Shown: positions 8,630 to 17,393 of the stretch, piece after piece | How the letters are laid out: each line of letters begins with the position of its first letter | Position numbering within the stretch: position 1 is the stretch's first letter | Source: Kiritimatiellia bacterium | Lineage (GTDB): Bacteria > Verrucomicrobiota > Kiritimatiellia > UBA8416 > YA12-FULL-48-11 | Direction of reading: 5' to 3' | Assembly: GCA_028716365.1 (NCBI GenBank) | Contig: JAQUPZ010000011.1 | Span: 62,001-126,000, forward strand | Length of the DNA: 64,000 nucleotides | Made by a program: the position numbers and the translations under genes | The notes under the pieces: model-generated | Databases searched by the model: none | What the model saw: only the letters and a program-made list of their open reading frames with translations | Told to the model about the DNA's origin: nothing

Positions 8630-10156
8630 TTAGTATTTCTTCAATAAATCCAGCATTTTACGATCAAGCTTATGTCCATTAAATTCTTCATAGATTACAT
8701 CTTTGCGATCACTGTCAAGAATGCCGAAACTGCCACGGAAATTCCACAACGCCCAGCCCCAGCCGGCTTTCTCCCAGTTCTCGAGACAATCCTCCATCCA
8801 TCTTAAAACTACATCATGGGGTGTCCTGTTAAAAGTGCCCCATTCTCCTACAATGATACCGGTTTTTGTGGATTCAAGTTTCAGCCATGGTTCGATATTG
8901 TTTTTCCATAACCACTGGCGATCCATCATTTCTGATGTTTTGAACGGACAGACCCTGTCCGATGGATCAAATCGGACAATCTCATGTTTTTGGCCCCATT
9001 GACTTCCGGAAGGCAGAAGAACATGTTCTTTTACTGATGACTGATCACCGGGCAGGGAAATGCCGATTTCAGAAATAGTCATCCAGTCTCCGGAGGTATT
9101 TTCAATCGTTATTTGCTTTGCCGGACAGGGAAGTGTGACAGAATAATCCTTGTTAAAGATGTTCTGATATATTTTCCATTCCGATTTGTATACCTCTTTT
9201 TCCCATTCACCTGTTCCTGCGCTACAGACAAAGTTTTTTTCGAAGATGGGTTTGCCATCAGCTTTAATGGTAAGTTTTGATGAGCCGGATACCGTATGAA
9301 CTTTGATTCGAAGACGGGTAGCTTCTGGAAAATTTCCTTCGATGGGGAACGGACTGGCAATGTCCTTTTTGCTTGGCCCGTAAAGATAGGAATTTGCCTT
9401 GGACATTGGCCAGCGCGGTACCGGCATGTTCTCTGAACCGTTTATCCATGAAGCCTTGTAGTGTGATATTTCCATTGGGGAATAACCACGGGTACTCTGG
9501 GCAATCTTGAGTGGAACCAGGTCAAAAGCGGGTTTGCTGCCCCAGCGCAGTCCATCGGCAATTATCAAACGATCCGGATCTTCTTTGCGGATGGCATCGA
9601 CAAGAATTTTTGCCACCTTGAAATAGGTCTGTTCATCTTCAATCGATGGTTCGTTGAGCAGGTTGAAGCTTAGATTTTCATTTGAAATGCCCTTGTAACG
9701 CTTGGCAAATGTCGCCCAGTGCATGGCGCAAATCCGCTGAGCTTCCGGATCTGTCCAAAGATTAAGTTTTTCGGGAGGTTTGGCTACGGTATATCCTGGC
9801 GCACGGTGGAAGTTGATACAGACATGGATACCGTATTTCCTGCCCCATTCGACAGCCTGGTCAATTTCTTTCAATGTCGTTTCGTTGAACTGCGTCCAGT
9901 CATTGTCCTTGATCCATGTGCGGTAGTCCATTGGTAAACGGACAAAGTTAAAACCCAGCGAGGAGATGAGCTGAAAATCTTCTTCTACAAAGGGTTTATT
10001 GGACCAACCTTTGGAGAATTTCTCCAGCAGGTTGAATCCACGCCATTTTGGCAGTTTCTCCGCACTTGCAGGTGGAAGGGTCCTTTCAGCGGCCAATGCC
10101 ACACTGTTGAGAATGCAAAATAGTGTAAATATATGGAGGGCCTTTCTTCTGCGCAT
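8630..10156 (-). CDS. Exported GH5-family glycoside hydrolase with an inserted beta-rich domain
   Basis: A 508-residue protein with a Sec signal peptide (MRRRKALHIF, cleavage near ALAAE). The barrel shows the GH5 features RGFNLLEKF near the start, NFVRLPMDY, the acid/base site FNLLNEPS and the nucleophile site GIIVGEWGTF. About 140 residues between the two catalytic regions (roughly 245-390) are rich in alternating beta-type sequence (RIKVHTVSGSSKLTIKADG) and look like a carbohydrate-binding sandwich inserted in the barrel. I chose the ATG at 10156 because CAGGGG lies about 7 bases upstream; an upstream in-frame ATG at 10189 has none. It probably acts on a beta-linked glucan or mannan. It is divergent from the PDZ/HEAT gene. 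Confidence 0.85.
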   Translation of the reverse strand: MRRRKALHIFTLFCILNSVALAAERTLPPASAEKLPKWRGFNLLEKFSKGWSNKPFVEEDFQLISSLGFNFVRLPMDYRTWIKDNDWTQFNETTLKEIDQAVEWGRKYGIHVCINFHRAPGYTVAKPPEKLNLWTDPEAQRICAMHWATFAKRYKGISNENLSFNLLNEPSIEDEQTYFKVAKILVDAIRKEDPDRLIIADGLRWGSKPAFDLVPLKIAQSTRGYSPMEISHYKASWINGSENMPVPRWPMSKANSYLYGPSKKDIASPFPIEGNFPEATRLRIKVHTVSGSSKLTIKADGKPIFEKNFVCSAGTGEWEKEVYKSEWKIYQNIFNKDYSVTLPCPAKQITIENTSGDWMTISEIGISLPGDQSSVKEHVLLPSGSQWGQKHEIVRFDPSDRVCPFKTSEMMDRQWLWKNNIEPWLKLESTKTGIIVGEWGTFNRTPHDVVLRWMEDCLENWEKAGWGWALWNFRGSFGILDSDRKDVIYEEFNGHKLDRKMLDLLKKY

Positions 10157-10271
10157 GATTTGTCCCCTGATTTCCTTTGAGATTCTCATATCGGTACGTT
10201 ACAATCAAGTCAGCAAACGTGTATATCCCGTAACAATTATTGATTTACGAAATAAAACAGTGGGGTGGGTA

Positions 10272-12743
10272 ATGATTCTGAGGCAATTGATCACAGCATA
10301 TGTTGTCCTGTTCATATTCATAGCTCTCATGTTTGCAGGTGACAAACCCCAGTTACCGGATCTGTTGAGGGGTGGCCAGAGGGATAACGCGCATGATATG
10401 ACCTTGGGCCCGACGGGTATGCGGGGATGGATCTGGACATGGCGGGCACAGACGACAGATGCACGTCAAATCCTTGTTACTGAAGTTGCCGATGGTTCTC
10501 CTGCAAACGGCATATTTCAGAATGGTGATGTCATCCTTGGTGTTGACGGGAAACCGTTTGGTGAAGATGCACGTATATGTTTCGGCCGTGCAATAACAGA
10601 AGCTGAAAAAGAATCCGGTAAGGGTATTCTGCGGTTGATTCGTTGGCGGAACGGTCAATCTGAGAATGTGACCTTGAAACTCGCGGTGATGGGTATTTAC
10701 AGTTCCACGGCGCCTTACGGCTGTCAGAAGTCGAAAAAGATTCTTGATATGGGATGTAGGGCAATTGTTGAACAGGGTTGGAGAGACAAACACGGTAATA
10801 TTCACGTTTGTATTCAGAATGCCCTCAATGCACTGGCTCTTTTGGCGTCCGGACGGGAGGAATATCTTCCACATATTGCAGAGTATGCTCGCACGGTTGC
10901 TGGTCTTTCACGGCAACAGATAGGCAACTCTTCAGGTGGCCACATCTCGTGGGGGTATGCTTATGAGACTTTATTCCTTGCTGAGTATTATCTCGCAACC
11001 CGTGACGAGAGTATATTGCCGGGGCTAAAGCGTCTTACCGTGGAGATTGCCATTGGACAGAGTGCTGTCGGTACCTGGGGGCACAGCTTTGCCAGACCTG
11101 AAGATGGCATCCTTAACGGATATGGCTGTATGAATCAGCCTGGAATAATTCTTACAATGGCCATGGCGGTAGCTCGTGAGGCTGGAATCAGGTCTCCAGA
11201 ACTTGATCGTGCAATAGGGAAAAGCGGCCTTTTCCTTCGCCGTTTCAGCGGGAAGGGGGCGATTCCTTATGGTGACCATGCTCCATGGATTGCACATGAT
11301 AACAATGGAGTGTGTTCAAGTGCTGCTATACTGTTCGACTTGCTTGGTGAACAGGAGCCGGCTTCCTTTTTTTCGCGGATGAGTGCAGCGGCGTATGCCG
11401 AACGCGAAACAGGGCATACGGGCATTTTTTTCAGTCTTTTATGGGCGCTTCCAGGGGTCGCACGGTGCGGTCAACTTGCCAGCGGTGCATACATTAAGGA
11501 AACCTCCTGGTACTATGATCTGGCCAGAAAATGGGATGGTCGTTTTGTCTACCAGGGGGAACCTGGCGTACCCAGAAGTTCATATGATGGATGGGATGTT
11601 ACAGGTGCTTATCTGCTGTCTTATGCTCTGCCTGTCAAACGTACGGTGGTAACCGGTCGGAAACCAAGTATTGTTGTACCACTTTCCGCGGGGGCTGTTA
11701 CTGAGACGATAACTGCAGGGGCATGGAATTTCTGGAATGGGCAGGAAATGTATTATGATCGTAAAAGTCCAGAGGAACTAATAACCGGCCTTACCAGCTG
11801 GTCACCGGTAGTTCGGGAACGTTCAGCAGTCGGATTGAGCAAAAAAGAAGGAAACTTCGTGCCGAAATTGCTGACTCTTTTAGGCAGTACCAAGAAGGAT
11901 ACCAGATATGGTGCATGTGAAGCACTGGGGCTGCAGGGAGCCAAAGCGGATGCTGCGTCCATTCAAATCCGGGCTTTATTGAAAGACAGAGACCCGTGGA
12001 TGCGGGAACTGGCGGCAAATACTATCGCTAGAATGGGAGACAGTACCCGCAGGGCGGCGGTTTCGGATCTTCTTCAGTCAGTACTTGTCAGGGACCCTGC
12101 TGATCCGAGGCGTTGCCTGCAGGGTGCATTGACTGAAGCCCTGTTCAAATCTGCACCCGGCAAACGCGAGCCGAAAAGTATTCTTGCTGACTCACTGGAT
12201 GGTGTTGACAGGACTCTGCTGGTTTCTGTTGTAAAGGATATTCTTAGAAGTGAAGATGGGCGGATCCGCAGAGGTGTAAGTGATGTATATAGAAAACTTA
12301 CTGCCGATGAGATTGCCATATTGCTTCCGGATATTGTTGAGGCTGTCAGAAAGCCGGCACCAAGTGGTGAAATGTTCGCGTATGACATCAGGTTTGCGGG
12401 GCTGGACTTGCTGTCGTGTCTGCAGATCCGTGAAGGTATGTCAATGTGCGTTGACATAATGGATGAGTTTCGCTGGGGCCGGAAATTAAACCGGTGCGTG
12501 GATGCGTTGTCGAGATATGGAGGATCTGCACGTGAGATGGTGCCGCGTTTGAAGGCAACCCGCCAGGCGCTTGTTGAGAAAAACAAAAACTGGGAAAAGA
12601 ATGAAGAGCAAAAAAAAGATGTTGAATCCATTGACAATCTGATTCGCAGGATTGAGGCAGACAGGAATCCTCCGCATTTGCGGAGCATGGCCGAATTTAT
12701 CAAAACGCCGTCCATTCCAGTACAGGTAAAGGACAGAAAGTAA
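10272..12743 (+). CDS. Exported PDZ, alpha-toroid and HEAT-repeat protein (DUF6288-like)
   Basis: An 823-residue protein with a hydrophobic N-terminal signal. Residues of about 30-130 form a PDZ domain (ILVTEVADGSPANGIFQNGDVILGVDGKPF). The middle part is a long helical region with repeated Gly/aromatic turns, typical of six-hairpin (alpha/alpha) barrels (AVGTWGHSFARPEDG). The last 250 residues contain HEAT-type repeats (VRERSAVGLSKKEGNFVPKL, KDTRYGACEALGLQGAKADA). I recall this layout as DUF6288 in Verrucomicrobia and Planctomycetes, but I could not check it. The frame extends upstream to 9999; I start at 10272 because the signal peptide begins there and the upstream part is antisense to GH5. 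Function is unknown; a scaffold or polysaccharide-related role is possible. Confidence 0.65.
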   Translation: MILRQLITAYVVLFIFIALMFAGDKPQLPDLLRGGQRDNAHDMTLGPTGMRGWIWTWRAQTTDARQILVTEVADGSPANGIFQNGDVILGVDGKPFGEDARICFGRAITEAEKESGKGILRLIRWRNGQSENVTLKLAVMGIYSSTAPYGCQKSKKILDMGCRAIVEQGWRDKHGNIHVCIQNALNALALLASGREEYLPHIAEYARTVAGLSRQQIGNSSGGHISWGYAYETLFLAEYYLATRDESILPGLKRLTVEIAIGQSAVGTWGHSFARPEDGILNGYGCMNQPGIILTMAMAVAREAGIRSPELDRAIGKSGLFLRRFSGKGAIPYGDHAPWIAHDNNGVCSSAAILFDLLGEQEPASFFSRMSAAAYAERETGHTGIFFSLLWALPGVARCGQLASGAYIKETSWYYDLARKWDGRFVYQGEPGVPRSSYDGWDVTGAYLLSYALPVKRTVVTGRKPSIVVPLSAGAVTETITAGAWNFWNGQEMYYDRKSPEELITGLTSWSPVVRERSAVGLSKKEGNFVPKLLTLLGSTKKDTRYGACEALGLQGAKADAASIQIRALLKDRDPWMRELAANTIARMGDSTRRAAVSDLLQSVLVRDPADPRRCLQGALTEALFKSAPGKREPKSILADSLDGVDRTLLVSVVKDILRSEDGRIRRGVSDVYRKLTADEIAILLPDIVEAVRKPAPSGEMFAYDIRFAGLDLLSCLQIREGMSMCVDIMDEFRWGRKLNRCVDALSRYGGSAREMVPRLKATRQALVEKNKNWEKNEEQKKDVESIDNLIRRIEADRNPPHLRSMAEFIKTPSIPVQVKDRK

Positions 12744-12829
12744 ATGGGAATGTCTTGCTTCATGCTGGACTTGAGCCGGTCTTATGTTTATTTTAACGTA
12801 GATTAAGCTGAGAGGAGGGAGTTGCTGAT

Positions 12830-13045
12830 ATGAGTAGTAAGAAGAAAGTACTTAAAAAGTTGAGTATTGGCAAAGTGGTTGTTTTCAAAATTGCCAACCG
12901 CCGGGGTTATGCAATGATTGCGAGAAATAATCTGACCGAAGGACGTTCAATACCGCAGGCGTATGCCCGATTAATAAAGGCGTGTCGCCGGAAGGGGTAT
13001 GAATTACCAGCGAACAAAGTACCTGCCAGATTGACGAATTTCTAG
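12830..13045 (+). CDS. Small basic protein of unknown function
   Basis: A 71-residue, lysine- and arginine-rich protein with no signal peptide or membrane segment. GAGGAGGGAG lies just upstream of the ATG, which supports real translation. It begins with a cluster of lysines (SSKKKVLKKL) and has a predicted strand-helix pattern. Its basic charge suggests nucleic-acid binding, but I recognise no family. It lies between the PDZ/HEAT gene and DUF1080 with short gaps on both sides, so it may be cotranscribed with the 3-keto module downstream. Confidence 0.6.
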   Translation: MSSKKKVLKKLSIGKVVVFKIANRRGYAMIARNNLTEGRSIPQAYARLIKACRRKGYELPANKVPARLTNF

Positions 13046-13156
13046 CGAGTGGAATCTGAAGCGTGAATGAGTAATTTGTTTTTGCAGTTTGGTCTGTCGA
13101 ATATACGTATATGGTCATGTATTATCGGAAGGATACGTTTTATCGTGTTGGACAAG

Positions 13157-13879
13157 ATGAAAACAACAAGAACAGCTACAGTGATAGTATCGGTATTTCT
13201 TTGGTTGTGGATTTCTGAAACGCCCGCCGCGGATGATGGATCGATAGACCTGCTAAGATGTGGTGATTTCTGCATGTGGCGTGAGCCTGTGGGTGATTGG
13301 AAAATAGTTGGCGAAGTCATGAAGGATGCCCGGGATGGCAAGAAGCTGACCGGAAAGGCTGGTAAGGACGCGATGTTGAACGGAGACAAGGGGAGAACAC
13401 ACAATATCATCACAAAAGATGAGTTTGGTGATGTTGAACTTCACATCGAATTCATGGTTCCTGAAAAGTCGAATTCCGGCGTTTATTTGATGGCCCGGTA
13501 CGAAATCCAGGTTTTTGACAGTTGGGGTATTGAGCATCCTAAATATTCGGACTGTGGTGGAATTTATCAGCGTTGGGCAGATGGAAAAGGTTTTGAGGGG
13601 CGTGCCCCAGCCGCAAATGCCTCCCGCAAACCGGGAGAATGGCAAACTTTTGATGCTATTTTCAAGGCGCCACGTTTTGACAAGGGTGGTAAGAAAATCG
13701 CAAATGCCATTTTTGTGAAAGTTGTTCATAACGACAAGGTGATCCATGAGAACCAGGAAGTCACCGGGCCAACGCGGGCTTCGACTTATAATGATGAAAA
13801 GGCTGTTGGACCATTGATGTTACAGGGTGATCATGGTCCAGTAGCATACAGGAACATCCGTATCCGTCCTTTGAAATAA
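13157..13879 (+). CDS. Exported DUF1080 protein (3-keto-disaccharide hydrolase domain)
   Basis: A 240-residue protein with a Sec signal peptide (MKTTRTATVIV, cleavage after SETPAA). The mature part is a single concanavalin-like DUF1080 domain: GDVELHIEFMVPEKSNSGVYLMARYEIQV, CGGIYQ, then GEWQTFDAIF and GPLMLQGDHGPVAYRNIRI at the end. Pfam names this domain 3-keto-disaccharide hydrolase; members cleave glycosides that were first oxidised at C3. The next two genes are an exported Gfo/Idh oxidoreductase and an exported sugar isomerase-like barrel, which fits that role. The start is uncertain: the ATG at 13157 lacks a good ribosome binding site, and a GTG at 13145 or the longer frame from 13067 are alternatives. 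Confidence 0.85.
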   Translation: MKTTRTATVIVSVFLWLWISETPAADDGSIDLLRCGDFCMWREPVGDWKIVGEVMKDARDGKKLTGKAGKDAMLNGDKGRTHNIITKDEFGDVELHIEFMVPEKSNSGVYLMARYEIQVFDSWGIEHPKYSDCGGIYQRWADGKGFEGRAPAANASRKPGEWQTFDAIFKAPRFDKGGKKIANAIFVKVVHNDKVIHENQEVTGPTRASTYNDEKAVGPLMLQGDHGPVAYRNIRIRPLK

Positions 13880-14024
13880 GACATAATCACCGATAGCATA
13901 ATCGACAGTTAGTTTGAGATGCTAGCCATTAGAGTTTTATACCGTTCATTTTCTGAAGTATTGTACTACCAGCTAAATTACCAGATTTCAAACCGGGAAA
14001 TCAGAAACAGGAAGGAGAATCATC

Positions 14025-15377
14025 ATGTTGACACGTCGTAATTTTCTTAAGGGTACTGGAGTTCTGATTGCTGGTACGGTTGCCAATGGCCCGCTTATTC
14101 TGACTCGTTCTGTTCTCGGTGCTGACACACCGAGCAAAAAAATTAATATTGGTATGATTGGTATGGGGCGCCAGATGATGGGCGCCAACCTTAAACCTTT
14201 CCTGGTCAATCCTAAAACCCAGGTTGTAGCGGTTTGTGATGTTGATTCCTGGCGGATGGAAAACGGTAAGAAAGCCGTCGAGGATTATTATGGTAAACAA
14301 AAAGAATCCGGAACCTGGAAGGGATGCAGGGCATACGGTGATTTCCGTGAACTGCTTGCCAACAAGGATATCGATGCAGTGATGATTTCCACGCCTGATC
14401 ACTGGCATGCGGTTATGGCGATCATGGCCGCAAAGGCCGGGAAGGATGTGTCCTGCGAGAAACCGTTAAATCTCAGTATCAGGGAAGGTAGGCTGGTTGC
14501 CGATGCGATGAAGAAATACGGGCGTATTTTCCGTACCGACAGTGAATTCCGATCCGGCAAAGCTTATCATCGCGTATGTGAACTCGTACGAAACGGACGT
14601 ATTGGAAAACTACATACAATACGTACGGGCTGTCCCATCGAATCGTTTGCTGGTGAAGCGGCCCCGGATATGCCTGTACCAAAGGAATTGGATTATGATT
14701 TCTGGATGGGACCCGCGCCAAAAGCGCCTTATACGGAAAACAGGGTGCATACGCCGAAGAATATCAAGGCCCGACCCGGATGGATGCGGGTTCGTGATTA
14801 CTGTGACGGCATGATCTGTAATTGGGGTACACATTTAAATGACATTGCCCAATGGGGTAACAGGACGGATGATACAGGACCGGTTGAAGTTGAAGCAACC
14901 GGCGAATTTCACAAGGGCGTTCTTTGGAATGTTCTCAAGTCCTTTAATGCAAAATTCAAATATGTAAACGGTGTGGAACTCTTTTACACAATGAGTGACC
15001 CACACGTAAGGTTCGAGGGCGATAAAGGTTGGGTTCAGGTTGCCGCGAAAAACATGGGTTTGTATGCCAGTTCGGGAGTGTCCGCCAGTTCGGATGAAAT
15101 CCTGAAGTCGGAAATCGGACCAAACGAAGAACATCTTCTTCTCCAGGGGGAAAAGGAAAACTTTATTGATTGTGTTATCAGCCGGAAAAGGCCGCTCGCG
15201 GATGCCGAGGTTGGACACAGGACCAATTCAATATGTCACCTTGCGCATATTTCAATTCAGCTTGGTGGCAAGAAATTGAAATGGGACCCGGACAAGGAAG
15301 TATTTGATGATGAGGCGGCGAATAAACTGTTGTCCAGATCTTTCTATCGAGGCGAATGGAATCCTGAAAAGGTTTGA
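14025..15377 (+). CDS. Tat-exported Gfo/Idh/MocA oxidoreductase
   Basis: A 450-residue sugar oxidoreductase. The Tat motif TRRNFLKG is at 3-10 and the signal ends near VLGAD. The Rossmann motif is IGMIGMGRQM, with STPDHWHA at about 122-129 and the canonical CEKPLN motif at about 144-149. The C-terminal half carries the expected GTHLNDIAQWG substrate-side motif. GGAAGGAGA precedes the start. It most likely oxidises a sugar hydroxyl outside the cytoplasm, giving the keto-glycoside that DUF1080 proteins act on. The next gene begins only 17 bases after its stop, so the two are probably cotranscribed. It is clearly related to the oxidoreductase at 1459-2874. Confidence 0.9.
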   Translation: MLTRRNFLKGTGVLIAGTVANGPLILTRSVLGADTPSKKINIGMIGMGRQMMGANLKPFLVNPKTQVVAVCDVDSWRMENGKKAVEDYYGKQKESGTWKGCRAYGDFRELLANKDIDAVMISTPDHWHAVMAIMAAKAGKDVSCEKPLNLSIREGRLVADAMKKYGRIFRTDSEFRSGKAYHRVCELVRNGRIGKLHTIRTGCPIESFAGEAAPDMPVPKELDYDFWMGPAPKAPYTENRVHTPKNIKARPGWMRVRDYCDGMICNWGTHLNDIAQWGNRTDDTGPVEVEATGEFHKGVLWNVLKSFNAKFKYVNGVELFYTMSDPHVRFEGDKGWVQVAAKNMGLYASSGVSASSDEILKSEIGPNEEHLLLQGEKENFIDCVISRKRPLADAEVGHRTNSICHLAHISIQLGGKKLKWDPDKEVFDDEAANKLLSRSFYRGEWNPEKV

Positions 15378-15394
15378 TTAAAGAGGGCTGGAAA

Positions 15395-16279
15395 ATGAAA
15401 TTTAAGAAACTTTATGGATGTTTACTGATTACGATGTGCGTTGCGGTCATTTCTGGTGGTTGTAATACGGCATCTGTGAGATTTTGGGCGAAGGATTCAG
15501 GATTTCAGTTTTTTGTTTTTGATAATGGTGTCGGGCGCGGTAAATGGACACCACAAGAACAGGCTTCGGCTCTTAAAGAGCTGGGTTACGATGGCATTAG
15601 TTACAATTATACGAATAATGAAGAATTGGAGAAACGTATCGAGGCGTTTAAAGCGGTAAACTTACGAATCTTTGGACTGTACTGTGGAGCGCGCCTGGAT
15701 AAAACGCAGGTTTATGATCCAAAGTTGAAAGATGCGTTCCAGATGCTCAAGGGATCGAACACGATCATATGGTGGACGCTGATTGGAGGGAAATCGGGGG
15801 CTGAAGATGAAAAGGCGATCAAAATTGTCCGGGAAATAGCAGATCTTGCCGGAGAAAATGGCTTGCAGTTGGTGCTCTATCCGCATGCCGGTTTCTACGT
15901 TGCCACATCATCGGATGCGGTAAGAATAGTAAAACAGGTTAACCGGTCGAACGTAGGAGCCAGCCTTAATTTGTGTCATGAATTTCTTTCGAAAAAAGGT
16001 GATTGTGTCCCGGAATCAATAAAGGAAGCCGTACCTTATTTGCGACTCGTGTCCATTAATGGCATAGATACACAGAATAAAAAGTATCTTCTGCGTCTTG
16101 ATCAGGGTGATTATGATGTTACCAACTTTTTGCGAATGTTGAAAAACGCTGGATACAATGGGCCAATTGGTCTGCAGTGTTACAGTGTTCCAGGTGATCA
16201 GAAGGCGAATCTAAAAGAAAATATTACGACATGGCGCAAAATCCGGGAAAAGGTATTTGCAGAAGTAAAAAGCAAATGA
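15395..16279 (+). CDS. Lipoprotein of the sugar phosphate isomerase/epimerase (xylose isomerase-like) family
   Basis: A 294-residue protein with a lipobox (VISGGC) and a TIM barrel of the AP-endonuclease-2/xylose-isomerase type: ALKELGYDGISYNY, NLRIFGLYC, LYPHAGF (metal-ligand-like His), LNLCHEFL and a final VSINGID/GPIGLQCY pair. The family normally isomerises or epimerises sugars in the cytoplasm; here it is exported and lipid-anchored, matching its exported neighbours. I chose the ATG at 15395 because AAGAGGG lies 7 bases upstream; the ATG at 15374 overlaps the previous stop and lacks one. With DUF1080 and Gfo/Idh it forms a three-gene exported set. The exact reaction is not known. Confidence 0.8.
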   Translation: MKFKKLYGCLLITMCVAVISGGCNTASVRFWAKDSGFQFFVFDNGVGRGKWTPQEQASALKELGYDGISYNYTNNEELEKRIEAFKAVNLRIFGLYCGARLDKTQVYDPKLKDAFQMLKGSNTIIWWTLIGGKSGAEDEKAIKIVREIADLAGENGLQLVLYPHAGFYVATSSDAVRIVKQVNRSNVGASLNLCHEFLSKKGDCVPESIKEAVPYLRLVSINGIDTQNKKYLLRLDQGDYDVTNFLRMLKNAGYNGPIGLQCYSVPGDQKANLKENITTWRKIREKVFAEVKSK

Positions 16280-16368
16280 GTATGGATCCGTCTTGTCGAA
16301 ATGGCGTTTTCTGTAGTGAATTTGGCTGGTGACGTTTGATCCCATCTGGCTGGGTTATCATTTCGCTG

Positions 16369-17253
16369 TCACGATTGTCGATAATGACGTGGACTGCGAT
16401 GTTCGAAACAGCGGAAAACACGGTTGAAATGTGTGAGGCTGTTAAAGCCGCAGGCGAAGCAGATATCAGTGATGGTTCGTTCGGTTTCCTTTAAAAGTCT
16501 TTTTGCCTCTGTAATGCGTTGTGCCTGCACATAACGTGTGAAATTCACACCGGTTACCTGATGAAACACTTTTGAAAAATGGGCATGGGAGAGACCTGCA
16601 TATTTCGCGGCATCACGGAGATGAAGAGAAGGATTGCCGATCTGCTGTTCCACGAATTCACGGGCGCGCCGGATTTCAACCCGTTCCATCTGCGCTTCGA
16701 GGTCCCTGATTTTCTGGGCACTTTCACAGAGCTGCCTTGCGAAAAGTTCCAGTAATTGCATGACATACTTTATTTGTTTCCTGGGTAAGTAAGGGGCTGA
16801 ATCATAAGCTGATCTCAGTTTGCTGGTTGGAATATCCCACCACTTGAGTCGCTTCCGCATATACTTGAATCCTGAATCGGAATGTGGTTCTGGCAGAATC
16901 TGGCCACTCGAAATGGTTGCCACATGACGTCCGAAGACGAAAATCGGTACAGCAATATCCAGAAAGCCTGCATGACATGTATATAAATGTGTTTTTCCCG
17001 ATCTGACAGCATATGAATGATGTTTCCGATCACATTCGGAACAACGGCGAAGACCTTCCTTGTCCTTCCGAATCAGCAGGCAGATTTGATTTTGTTCACC
17101 ACTTTTGAACATATGGAATATGACACCCACACCTGGCGAATTTAAAGCCATTACCAATCCGGTCAGTTTCTTGAGCAGTGATGAAAATTCTGCGAATTCG
17201 CGGGATTCTGTCAGATGTCTGAAATCCACGGTCGTTGACAGCACTGTATTCAT
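16369..17253 (-). CDS. AraC-family transcriptional regulator with PocR sensor domain
   Basis: A 294-residue cytoplasmic regulator. The N-terminal 180 residues match the PocR ligand-binding domain, with the cysteine pattern RRCSECDRKHH, then TCHAGFLDIAVPI and SGQILPEP. The C-terminal 100 residues are a two-part AraC helix-turn-helix (LRDAAKYAGLSHAHFSKVF and ITDICFACGFNSLTHFNRVF). It is convergent with the isomerase-like gene and divergent from the beta-helix lipoprotein. The 140-bp divergent region contains a 40-nt element that recurs at 23470, a good candidate for its operator. It probably senses a small molecule and controls the adjacent carbohydrate genes; the ligand is unknown. Confidence 0.88.
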   Translation of the reverse strand: MNTVLSTTVDFRHLTESREFAEFSSLLKKLTGLVMALNSPGVGVIFHMFKSGEQNQICLLIRKDKEGLRRCSECDRKHHSYAVRSGKTHLYTCHAGFLDIAVPIFVFGRHVATISSGQILPEPHSDSGFKYMRKRLKWWDIPTSKLRSAYDSAPYLPRKQIKYVMQLLELFARQLCESAQKIRDLEAQMERVEIRRAREFVEQQIGNPSLHLRDAAKYAGLSHAHFSKVFHQVTGVNFTRYVQAQRITEAKRLLKETERTITDICFACGFNSLTHFNRVFRCFEHRSPRHYRQS

Positions 17254-17283
17254 GTTTTGTCTGTAGATTTAATATATTATCTA

Positions 17284-17323
17284 ATCGAAAGAAATGTAAA
17301 ATAAAACCAAAAAGATGTGGAGA
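17284..17323 (+). promoter_or_regulatory. 40-nt regulatory element, copy 1
   Basis: A 40-base stretch identical to 23470-23509, starting ATCGAAAGAAATG and ending GATGTGGAGA. It lies 70 bases before the ATG of the beta-helix lipoprotein and inside the divergent region with the PocR-AraC regulator. A TATAAC at 17336-17341 could be the -10 box just downstream, but no good -35 is seen, as expected for an activator-dependent promoter. I infer that it is an operator or activator site, probably for the adjacent regulator. Confidence 0.6.
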
Positions 17324-17393
17324 TGATTTCAGGAATATAACGTAAGCTTTGTGATATGGTAAGTTTGAATCTGACTGATACCGGAGGTATGAC

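Noticed and set aside
12074-12763. Antisense frame of 229 codons inside the HEAT region
   Set aside because: It is an antisense shadow of a well-supported gene, with serine-rich low-complexity sequence.
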